Source: Stereocaulon alpinum (Eukaryota > Ascomycota > Lecanoromycetes > Lecanorales > Stereocaulaceae). From it: 64,000 nt of DNA. A program made the translations under genes and the position numbers. Of this stretch, positions 37,315 through 47,700 are shown piece by piece (the stretch's first letter is position 1; each line of letters starts with the position of its first letter). The DNA lies in assembly GCA_018257865.1 (NCBI GenBank), contig JAEUBA010000032.1, forward strand, positions 186,001 through 250,000. Reading direction: 5' to 3'. The notes under the pieces are model-generated. The model did not search any database, was not told the origin of the DNA, and was given only the letters and a program-made list of their open reading frames with translations.

Positions 37315-38205
37315 ATGGGTAGGACTTTAGTGTATCCCAAGCTTGACAAAAACACAGTTCACCGCAAAAGTAATCGTGGTGAGTGCCCACTGCTGGTGAC
37401 ATAGTCTCGCAATAATATTCCAACTTCTGCTCTGGACATATTCATTGATGACTCTTGTCACCTAGCCAGCTATGACCTAAACACCATTCATTCCATTATC
37501 AATGCAACGCCGGTCCTTCATGTATCCTTCAATTGCTCGGATCCAGAGGACCCTTTCCCAACAGTCCTTCCAATGATTGGTACGATGGGCTCATTCGAAC
37601 ACCCTAGCGCGGACTTGAATGATCCGATGGATTGCTATCTCCACGGCTATGTCAGCTCAGGAATCATGAAGCAAGCCCGTTCAAGATCGGAAAATGGTCT
37701 TCCCATCACCGTCGCTGCCACCAAAGTCGATGGCATAGTCCTCAGCTTGACGCCTAACTCGCACAGCTATAATTATCGGTCTGCTGTGCTTTTCGGGTAC
37801 GGAAGCCTGGTCGAAGACCTAGAGGAGAAGATCTGGGCCATGAAGCTTGTCACAGATTCTGTCGTGCCGGGTCGCTGGGACAATACAAGGTCCCCACCTG
37901 ATGGGTCCGAGATGGCGTCAACAACAATCTTGAAGGTCAAGGTTGTCAATGGAAGTGGTAAGGTCAGGACCGGTGGCCCGGGGGACGAGAAGAAGGACAC
38001 CGAAAGAGAGGACGTGGTTGAGAGAGTTTGGACCGGTGTGGTTCCCGTATACGAGTCTGTTGGGGAGCCGGTACGTGGTGGAGCGGGTCGCGTTGAGCGA
38101 GTGCCTGAGCATATTACAAGTTTTCGGGATACGGTGAATGAGACGAACGAGGAGTATGCAAGAACCGCTGCTGCGGCGAAAGGCTCTGCAGGTAAAGGTT
38201 ATTAA
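37315..38205 (+). CDS. FMN-binding split-barrel (pyridoxamine 5'-phosphate oxidase-like) protein
   Basis: Exons 37315..37378 and 37466..38205, 267 aa, intron 87 bp. It resembles the flavin-nucleotide-binding, NimA-like proteins of fungi and bacteria: KSNRASYDLNTIHSIINATPVLHVSF near the N-terminus, PTVLPMIGTMG, YLHGYVSSGIMK and a central GLPITVAATKVDGIVLS strand, followed by NYRSAVLFGYG. Such proteins bind FMN and probably reduce small molecules; the substrate is not visible. The C-terminal ~100 residues are charged and less conserved. The first exon was chosen because splicing after CGTG in phase 1 creates the conserved RASYDL. No signal peptide, so probably cytosolic. Confidence 0.85.
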
Positions 38206-38573
38206 GAGAATGTGACATTAGATTCATCGGCACATAGCCTTGAAACATTTGCTACAGTCGGCTTCACACTAAAGTCTTGGTACACTTAGTTGCTCTTCGG
38301 CACTGCACTGAGGATAGTTTGTCTTCATCAAAACAGACAGTGATATAGAATCCTGGCCACGCGCCGGTATGGATACCGTCTACTTGATTCTGATATCCAA
38401 CATGGGTAACGTTTGCAATTCGGCCTAGTAATTGAGAATGCTTATCTTCAATCTCGTTCCTTCCTAGAGTCCAAATCTTGTCTGTACTTCGAGTTCAGAA
38501 GGGCGAGAGTGAGGGTGATGACTGTTCGGCGCCTTCTACGTATGCGCACATAGTACCGAAGCATACTCGCATC
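38206..38573. other. Short convergent intergenic region
   Basis: 368 bp between the 3' ends of two convergent genes. Nothing notable. Confidence 0.6.
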
Positions 38574-39164
38574 TCAGCCTCCAGCCAATGCCTTGCCCAC
38601 CAAGCTTTTACACCTCTCACTCATCGGTATCTCTAGTGCAATTTCGTGCCCCTTCTCGCTCATCTTCTCCCAGGTCTTTTGCAGTATTTTGACAATTTTA
38701 TCTTCGTCATGCTGCTGCTCAAACTCCTCGAACTGGTCGTCCAGAAAGACCAGGCATGCAACATCCTCCAACGTCTGTGTCTCCTCATCTTTCTTCAAGT
38801 CCTCTTTCCTGATAAGGTGAGCCACTCTCTTGGCATCATCCTCGGAGTACCCACAATCCAAGCATATTTGGGATGCCATGTCTGCCTGCCTCTTCTTGAG
38901 ATAGGTGCGCCAAGCATGATAGCCAACCTTGGTCATTGGATACGAGTCTCGGGGTATTTCCCATCGTCTGAAATGCTGAGCGCGAATTGCCAGTCGTAGC
39001 GTATCCGGCGCATGGGGGCTGCACTTCTCAAGGTAGCTGCTCATCTTCTGGCTGTAGTGCAGCTCATAAGCTTGCTCTTTACCATTGACCTCGACCTTCT
39101 TGGGGTCCTGGGAGTGAGCTTCGTCGATGAGCTTGAGCACAGCGGAGTACTTCTTGTCAGGCAT
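38574..39164 (-). CDS. DUF4202 family protein, 196 aa
   Basis: Single exon. The frame continues a little upstream, but its first ATG is at 39164. The sequence matches the DUF4202 family shared by fungi and bacteria: FSAVL-like start (YSAVLKLIDEAHSQDPKK), LHYSQKMSSYLEK, LRLAIRAQHFRRWEIPRDSYPM, YHAWRTYLKKRQADM, and AHLIRKEDLKKDEETQTLEDVACLVFLDDQFEEF. The conserved His/Arg/Asp residues in these blocks resemble an HD-like all-helical fold, but the biochemical role is not established. No targeting signal. It shares a 463-bp divergent promoter with the E2 gene downstream. Confidence 0.85.
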   Translation of the reverse strand: MPDKKYSAVLKLIDEAHSQDPKKVEVNGKEQAYELHYSQKMSSYLEKCSPHAPDTLRLAIRAQHFRRWEIPRDSYPMTKVGYHAWRTYLKKRQADMASQICLDCGYSEDDAKRVAHLIRKEDLKKDEETQTLEDVACLVFLDDQFEEFEQQHDEDKIVKILQKTWEKMSEKGHEIALEIPMSERCKSLVGKALAGG

Positions 39165-39627
39165 TGTTAGGTGCTGCGCTATAGTGTTTATTTTCAAGAG
39201 CGAAGGTCAGATATGCTCATTGTTTGCACACTTCAAGTATAAAATTGTGAAAGTCTTATGCAAGTAGAATAGACACGCATTTGCGAGATCGTGGGGACCT
39301 CAGTGACAATTGGAGAAGATCGTTATCCAACAGAGGTGGAAGCATTCGTTGTTGTGATCTCTAGAACGTACTATAACCATTAGCAGTGCCCATTGAAGGG
39401 TCTGAGCCAATGAGTAGAGGAATAAACAATACTCGTGAGAGTCTAACGCGAAGAACACTTAACAAAACAACGGAACTAGCGCGTCACTGGGTCGACCATC
39501 AACATAAAGTCTGGTGATAACTCACATTTTCTTCCAAAACTCCTACGCATTCTCCTACGTAACAGGATACTTCACAGAGAATTGCTTTGCGCCAAATACT
39601 GCTTTTAATTAAAACCCTCTAATCACC
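39165..39627. other. Bidirectional promoter region
   Basis: 463 bp between the start codons of the DUF4202 gene (-) and the UBE2S-like gene (+). No clear regulatory motif was identified by eye. Confidence 0.55.
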
Positions 39628-40982
39628 ATGGTACGTAACGTACCCAGTGACCGAGCTGTGCAAGCCCTAACAATCCTCGCAGAACTCCTCCACACTTCGC
39701 AGGCTCGCAGCCGATCACGCATCACTACACAAGTCCGAGCTCCCGCCTCACTACCTGTTTCCGCCCTCCAGCTTAGGCGTGTCTATGCCTGACGATCTCA
39801 CACAGCTCACTATTCTCCTGACTGGCCCATATGGCACGCCGTACTCTCAAGGGCTATGGAAGCTATGTCTCAAGATTCCAGAGGACTATCCTAAGACTCC
39901 TCCTAAAGCCTCATTTCGAACTCGGATATGGCATCCAAATGTCGAAGAGAATACCGGCAGCGTCTGCGTCGATACCTTGAAGAAGGACTGGCAACCAAGT
40001 CTGACATTACGAGACGTCCTCATTGTAGGCGCAATGCATGAATAGCACTCTGTTGCAATGCTGATAGAAACCTTGCTCTTAGACGATCTCGTGTCTTCTC
40101 ATTCAACCTAATCCGGATTCTGCTCTCAATGCTACGGCTGGTCACCTCCTACAAGACGACTACGAATCATTTGCGCGCCAAGCCAGACTGATGACATCCA
40201 TTCATGCTAGCATACCTGCGGAGTTAAGAGATGTCGCGAGGGCGGCTGAAAGGCGAGGAGATGAATCAGGGACAACCATGGTAGGTGACACAGCACAGAG
40301 ACCCACGATGAAAGGCAAATCTACAAGCACCTCGAGCATGGTCATGAAGAAGCTGCCCCAGCGTATCACAAGTACTCAGTCCGCGCCTCTGCCACGGCAG
40401 ACAACACAAGAAGAGGAATCAGCCAGTGAAGAAGACGAAAAGGCGGAGTCCAAAGAGAATAATCCGATGCTGTCACCCTCTCCAGTACCCATGCAGGTTC
40501 CACGAAGACCAACATTAGCCAAGCGGCCTCTTTCAGACCTACCAACTCCCGTCGAACCGGATGACGACTCTGTTGATGCACCATTGCTGAGTCCCTCAGA
40601 GCAAAATATTGTCAACAATGTATCTACAACCTCTAGTGGAGAAAGCTCGCGGAAGGGACTGCAATTAGCTGAACGAACTACGAGTTTCAACTTCACTGGC
40701 CGCGGTCTACAGGATGTAGGGGCAAACGGCCTTGCTGCTATACCTTTCGAAGCATCGTCTATCGGCGACAATGCGCGACCTGCCAAGCGAGTTTGCTCCG
40801 AGGAGGGCAAGGAAAATATGTCTGAAGGCCATAGATTCGTGAGCCTTCCCGAGAGGCCTTTACCTGTGGTCAGCGATACAATCAAATCGAGCTCGTCAGG
40901 CCCGAGGAAAGCTTCGGCTCCAGGCTCGTTGGGCGTTGCAGGTGTGAAAGGGAAATCGAGAATAGGGTTGAGACGACTCTAG
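39628..40982 (+). CDS. UBE2S: Ubiquitin-conjugating enzyme E2, UBE2S type
   Basis: Exons 39628..39630, 39683..40024, 40083..40982, 414 aa; introns 52 and 58 bp. The first coding exon is just ATG. The UBC fold (about 2-150) has TGPYGTPYSQGLWKLCLKIPEDYPKTPPKASFRTRIWHPNV and the catalytic Cys96 in GSVCVDTLKKDWQPSLTLRDVL, close to human Cys95. A disordered ~260-residue extension follows, Ser/Pro/Glu-rich, with two KEN motifs (residues 239 and 358). The protein ends RIGLRRL; the LRRL tail is the known docking end by which UBE2S binds the anaphase-promoting complex. The extension is much longer than in animals (human UBE2S is about 222 aa). Likely role: ubiquitin chain elongation with APC/C. Confidence 0.9.
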
Positions 40983-42496
40983 TGCATTTCCTTTCAGGGC
41001 GTTTCACCGTATCTATGACATGGTTTCATCGTGCATGGGATGCATAGCGTGACTTGACAACGATGCACATATGGCGCCTCAATTGTCCATACATATACCG
41101 CGTGGGAGGTCCTGCATTGCGTTTGATGACTGATAATGATAATCCTCGTGTAAATAGCTCAATGTATCGTTGGCAAGGCAGATCCTCAGAGTACATCTGA
41201 TTTACCACCTTGTACCTTGCGCAATTATGAAGTCGCTGAAAGGGTTGAGTGAGAAGTCTGTGTCTCTGATGCAAGGCTCATGGGCCGAAGCAGTTGTTAA
41301 TCATACATTGTGAACACAGCATAGACACATGTCGTCTTTGAGGTCCAGCAGAGTGCTTAAACGTTCTTGCGGATGTTGGAGTAAGTCGGACATACTCTTC
41401 CTATCTTCAAGCCTAAGCATCAGGTAGGCATAAAACCGATCGAATGACACGTACATGTAAGCAGAGACACTATGCATGTTTAATTGCATATATCCATGGG
41501 CCTTGCTATGCACCAAACTGCTCTTCATCACATAGAATTGCTGAGAATCAGCGGTACTGTAGAGCGCCGTATTTCGGACAAGAAGCCCCTCAAGAGATCC
41601 ATATCGCCTGGAATGAGAGTTTGTAATGGAAGGATTAATGCGGTACTTGAGCTTGATATCGACCAAAAGGTATGCACAGTGAGCCATGAACTTGACAAAT
41701 AAACGGCCGTGAACCCTTCAAGAAGCGCCCAATACTTGGGTTTCAAGGGTATACCTTTGTGAAGTGCTCCCTTGGGCCTCAACAGTCCATTCTCTGCACA
41801 AGCTGTACGTACTTGACCGCCGAATCGCTTGCACTTTGTCAAAACCCGCGCTTTCACCGTTCTCCACTCGCCTTCCCATCCATTGCGCAAGCCTGTCCAG
41901 GTGTTAACGCGGCCGTACAGAGTTACGACAGGGAAATTCTTGAGGCTGTCTTCTGGACCTCAAGTTGGCTGCTTGCTTTTGAACCCTGGTTGCACCTTTT
42001 TCTAATTTTTGACCGCGGACAAATTGGCAGCTTCTGTGCTCTTCCAAAGCAGGACTGGACACGGTACCTGGTCTTGCACCCTTCGAGGCGTGCAACACTG
42101 GGCTCCGGAAGTGTATCGACTGACACAATGTCTGGTCAATCCCCCCAAACGTGCAGTAGTGGCCTCTTGCGCAGTACAGGTTGACTTAACAGCTGGTCCG
42201 GTACCCGTTGTAACGTGCAACACTAGGGTAGGCGACCGTTGATATTTACACGAGTCTTTGATTGGCTTTGTCTGAGAGGCGCGCTACTGCAGGAACGCTC
42301 CTTAAGAAGGCTTAGCGTTATTTGGACTCAAACCCCTTTACGACTTCTTGCAAGCACCAGATTTCCGACACGTTCTTTCATTGACATTCTTTGTATTCGC
42401 ATCACCACCCTCATTTTCTTCTTTTCGTAGTGACCGCTCTTCGCCCATTGTCGGTCATTACTACCTATCACACCTTTTAAACCACAGCTTTACAGC
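40983..42496. other. Intergenic region, 1.5 kb
   Basis: Several short frames overlap on both strands around 41300-42430 without family matches. The last part is the promoter and leader of the glucanase gene. I call no gene. Confidence 0.55.
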
Positions 42497-43687
42497 ATGC
42501 ATTTCTCGTCGCTCCTTGCCGTCGCTGCTGCGACTGCGCCTATTGCAGTCTATGCAAAGGGCCAGCTAGGATATGCCCTGGGCTCAAGATTGCCAGGTAA
42601 GCTCTACTACAGCTCATGGTGAGAGATCGATTTAACAAGTGATCAAGATGGGTCGTGCAAGAGTCAGAAAGATTACGAATCCGACTTAGCAGTTCTTAAG
42701 GAAACCGCGACGATCGTCCGAACATACGCAAACGTTGACGGTGGTGATTCATCGGGACCTCTCTGCTATGTACCTGGCGCTCTCCTTCCTGCCGCCAAAG
42801 CTGCTGGCGTGAAAGTCATCCTCGGCATCTGGTGAGGCAAATACTATGTTCTGGGGTGATACAAATAGACTGAATTCAGAGCCAGGGCTGACAGCGACAC
42901 CGCCTTCGAAACCGACACGGCCGAGTTCTTCAAATACGCCAGCGATTATACATCTACGATATATGCTGCCACTGTCGGATCGGAGGCACTGTACCGAAAC
43001 CAACAAGACTCATCCACTGGTCTTACTGGTGATGGTCTTTTGAACCAAATCTCAAAGTTCGTAACCAAAGTGGAGAGTGCAGGCCTTACGGGTAAATTCA
43101 AGATTGGGACTGCCGACAGCTGGAACAAGTACCAGGATGGAACCGCTAATCCCATTGTCTCATCTGGCAAAGTTGATATCCTGTAATGTGAACTCACTCT
43201 GCTAATAGTGACTTGATTTCTGACATTTTTAAAGGCTCGTAAATGCGTTCGGGTACTGGCAGCAACAATTGATTAGCAATGCTACAGCTACATACCTCGA
43301 CGACCTACAACAGGCTTTTGGCAAAATACAATCTGAAGCTGGTTCAACTAAGAGCATCGAATTGTGGAATGGGGAAACTGGATGGCCCACTGATGGTAGG
43401 GAAACGCTGCTTCCGATACGGGGCATTGGCTGACCTGGGTGATAGGTGGAACCAACTATGGAGCTGCGATTGCAGGCACAGACAATGCTTTCACATTCTT
43501 CAAGGACGGTGTATGTGCTGCTCTCGACTGGAACATCAACGTCTTCTACTTTGAGGCTTTTGATGAGCCATGGAAGCCAGCTAGCACTGGTGCCGATGGC
43601 CAACCCGGCAACGAGAACTACTGGGGTGCATACAACGCGGACCGATCACCCAAGTTCAAGGACTACTCGTGCTCATACTCCTCCTAG
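42497..43687 (+). CDS. Secreted GH17 glucan 1,3-beta-glucosidase / glucanosyltransferase (Bgl2-like)
   Basis: Exons 42497..42596, 42648..42831, 42886..43182, 43235..43395, 43446..43687, 327 aa; four introns of 50-54 bp, all in phase. It cleaves or transfers beta-1,3-glucan in the cell wall. A signal peptide (MHFSSLLAVAAATAPIAVYA) precedes the mature start KGQLGYALG. The family 17 features are the barrel motif ETATIVRTYAN, acid/base Glu128 in VGSEALYR, and nucleophile Glu241 in ELWNGETGWPT; NVFYFEAFDEPWK and NYWGAYN follow. The acceptor of intron 2 is the second AG of a pair (ends 42885); using the first would create a stop. No GPI signal, so probably secreted into the wall. Confidence 0.93.
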
Positions 43688-44786
43688 AAAGCCACAGCAT
43701 TTGATCTGGTCCGGAATGGCTACGATGGATTGGGGCTGGATGCATTGGGTCCGGTTTCTTGTTTTTGTCATCTTTCGATTCTCCCGACATCGGGCGTCTT
43801 GCAGCGAACTTGTCCGATACCAGGGCGAAACTTGTATCCCAAAGAATACCTCGTGTCCATCTAGACTGGGGGATGCCCGAGTAGTGACTGTAATAGAGCT
43901 TTCCTAATCACCATTGTGCAATTTATGTGGAATATATTTTCATTGTCTGATGTACGTGTAAAACCGTAAAGTAAGCGTCCAGTATAACATGTTTGACTGG
44001 GGATATTTGTGGGATCGTCCATGCAGCGAGTCATCTGTGGCCGAAAAACACGTTTTTGGCTGTGAAGCCGTTGGTCTTGGCATTCGCGACATTGACATCG
44101 ACGACGCCTCTCCTGAAGTCACTGACGCGACCGTCTGCCAACAAATACTGCTGGTCCAGCGTTCGGCAATCATATCCTCGGCAACATGCTCGTATTTCAT
44201 TCACATATGATCTAATACATTACACTCCTTAGACATTTCTTTAATCTATCATATTGATCCTGCAAATATCCAAACAAGCGAATGCGCCTGGCTTACATCT
44301 AGGCTTCTCGTGCCAGTCGAGGCAGAGGACTCTTGAAGCGAATGACGTACCCGGGTCTTGCTCTGGCTCCAAGGTAAGCCATGGAGCTTCACGACATTGT
44401 TGATGTTGCGGCTAATGTTGTTGTTGAATAGCTTCACTGCCTTCTACGAGCTATAACCTTAGATAAAGCGGAGGTCCTGCTCACTGTTGCTAGGGCCTGG
44501 CAATTCCCAGAGGATCCTATATAGCGAGCTACAGCCAAAATATTTCAAAAATTGTTCGACACCCGAAACGCTGCAGCAGCAAATCAGACACCGGACCGTT
44601 GTCCACCAAAAAAACCCTCGTTATCTAGGGCTAGAACTGGAACTGTCTACCGCACGTGCAACAAGTGGTAATACGATGTTCACAGCATAGACTTCAAAAG
44701 CTGAGTGTTCAAGGGTTCGGAGTGGCGATTGTTACACCCGTGCAACACGGCTCGATCAAACCCCTCCACCAGCAAGAAGACGCGAT
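43688..44786. other. Intergenic region, 1.1 kb
   Basis: 3' end of the glucanase gene and promoter of the large coiled-coil gene. No recognisable coding or RNA feature. Confidence 0.55.
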
Positions 44787-47700
44787 ATGGAGAACTTAAG
44801 CCCTTTAGATCCAGTGGATCCAAATGTCCCATCCAGGAAGCTCAGCGCCGGCTCACAAGGCTCGGACAAGCCCTTACCACCGCCACCACAAATGCTAGCT
44901 CGCACGATGTCTGAAGCACCCATCTTGAACACGCCAAGCAATGCGCAGGAATTTTCACCTCACGCATCAAGGCCTTCCCTCTCAGGTGCTCCCTCGTTCC
45001 AACGACCGAAGAAACGTGTCATATGGAAAAATAGGGGGATCATCATTGCTCTGCCAATCGACAATGAGCTTGGTAGGTCGACCAGCAAAGAGAACTATCT
45101 AAGTCCAGAAGAGGTGGCCAACCGTCTGGACAATTGGAGCAGCAAGGGATATGATACGAAAGGCTTTGTACTTGCTCCGGTGTCGTTTGATATGCCACTA
45201 ATCTCCGAAGGCCAGAGCCGAGCCGTGCATCCCGATCCTGAGGACTACGAGCGGGAGCGCGCAGACCATTCCTACAAAGTCAGCATTCCAGACCGGCGGG
45301 AATGGGAAGCATATGTCAATCAATTGAAAGAGGAGAAGCTACGTGCATTGGGTGTGAGCTTTGGCGACGAGGACCTCCCGAGGAAATCGCCAGCGCCGTC
45401 CCTAATGAGCCGACAAGCTTCATCGCAAAGCTCAGCTATGGTGACATCGCCCGCCCTGGCGCCTTCGTCGGGACAAGCGATGCCCTTCCCTCAAAACTTT
45501 CAAGGTCCCATGAATCCTGCTGCTCAGTTGGGCAAACCTGGAGTATCCCACTTCCCAAGATACTCAATGGCCATGCCGTTTGGTGAGAAACCCTTCTCAC
45601 CACCGAACCAGTATCCGCAACCTTTTCAGTCCCCTGTCCCAGGGGCCTGGTCACCGCAACATTACATGGGATCTCAGCCCGGGTCAAGAGTTGTTTCTCC
45701 GTTGGTCAACGGTAATCATGTACAAGACATCAACGGTGCACTGTCACCAGCTCTTCCGTTACCGCCAGCACAAGCACCACTCCAAAACCCCACGGGCCCG
45801 ATATCGAGTCTGCAGGCGAGCTTTATGCGCCAACAACAATTGTTGCAGCAGGCTCAGCAATTGCAAGCACAGCAGCAACAGCGATTACAGCAACAACAGC
45901 AGCAACTGCAAGAAATGCAACAACAACCTCAAGCATCGCCGCAGCCCCATCTCCAGCCAATTACCGACAATTCACAAAGCCAAGGAAGGAAAATGCAGGC
46001 ACCACCATTCGAAAGCCAACCGGAAATTGCGTCTCCAACTCCTCGCGGTCATCGTCAGAACCCAAGTGAGACACTACAGAAAGAGTTGGACGAAAACGAA
46101 GCGTATCTAGAACGCTCTACGAGTCACGGAGAAAGGAAACAGGGTGTGCTTGCTAATGGCAAGGAAGAGTCTTGCAACGGCGATAGTACCCCGGAAAAGG
46201 TTGTCGAAAGCATCTCTAAAGTTGTCAACGTGGATGCCTCTAATCTGGACACCAATCCAAGTCTCGCCGGAACACCAGATTTCCGCGAAGACCGGATAAA
46301 AGCCCAACAAAATGGACACATGGCCGGACTCTCGACCTCTTCCAAAGTTTCCAGCTCCAAATTGAATGTGAACGCACCAGAGTTCAAATTTGAACCTACG
46401 AAGGCTTTCGACCCAGCGGTGTTTGCATGCTTAGGCAATCAGGAAGCTCCAAACAAGCCTGCACCCCAAGCAGCCCCTTCAGCGTTCGAAATCAATCATT
46501 CAAAGAAGCCTTCGAGTGGACCTTCAGGCACTAAATTCAATGTTGCGGCGCCTGTGTTCACACCTGCAAATGCACGGAAAAGTACGATACCCTCAGGAGA
46601 CTTCAGCTTCTCGACCTCAGGCCCCTCGTTCAGACCTGACGCCCCAGTGTTCCAACCGAGTGGCCCCCAATCAGCTGCTGCTGGGCATGCATCCGAAAAG
46701 GAGAATCCTGTTGATGCTGTGAAGAAGATATTTGGGGATATCAAATTCCACGAGATTATCAAGCCCGCAAAGAAATCTAGAGCTCTTCCTATCATTAGGC
46801 CTGGCGACAGCTCAGAGGATCGCGGGAAGAGTGTCGCAGATATGGACGGTCAAGAGGATGAATCAGGGCGCATTACTCAGGCAGATGGCCGGCAAAAGAG
46901 AATGAGACGAGATGCTGACGATGCTGATCAAGTACCTCTCTTTGCATCACCAAATCAGACGCCATGGCTGGAGGAAGGGTTCGATGATAGAGCTGCTTAC
47001 TTTAGTAGAACGCCATCTACTAAGTCCGCCGAGAACACGGTAGATGTCGCCAATGAGCTCTTGCAAGAGGTCCTCGATGATATGTCTGCTACAGAAGCTT
47101 CCGAATTGATGAGAGATGACGAGTCTGCGGATACCAATAGCAGACCCTTTGAAGCTCATGCCTTCCATGACATCGACGAAGCTGCGAGTTTCAATGCCGC
47201 GCGACCACCGGGAGCTTCGCACGAGAAGGGTCTTGAGCTTGATAATCCAACTCCCGATGAAATTGCTGAAGCTACGAAGATCTTTTTGGACAGGGCTCCT
47301 CAATACCGCACTGCATTCGACCAAGCTTTAGAACGTCGTACGTCTGGCTCACGGTCACCTCGCTTACCCGAAGATCATGATAAGCGGTATCCGAACCACA
47401 TTCACCAGGAAGACGGAGTCGATCGTAGAGATCATGCCAAAGACATCATGAACAGTGTGAGATATGTGGAGGCACCAGAACCATCTTATCATGAGATCGA
47501 TGCGGTTATGAAACACCTCAATCGTGACGACTCAGACCTAGGCATTGAGCGACGGCCTAGTCCATATAGACGTCGGAGCGTCAGCATAAGCCCGATACGG
47601 TCTCCTGCTCCCGATATTCTGGACACAGTAAGGTCTCGTCAATTGCTGCCACCTTCCAACGTTAGAAGCGATGCGCCTTCCTCGAGTCCAAATCGCCTAC

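Noticed and set aside
34677..40982. SUMO and the UBE2S-like E2 as a functional ubiquitin-pathway cluster
   Set aside because: They are separated by three unrelated genes and use different conjugation systems; their proximity is probably coincidence.
41301..42430. Several overlapping frames of 60-140 codons on both strands
   Set aside because: They overlap each other in opposite directions, many lack an ATG start, and none shows family motifs or splice-supported structure.
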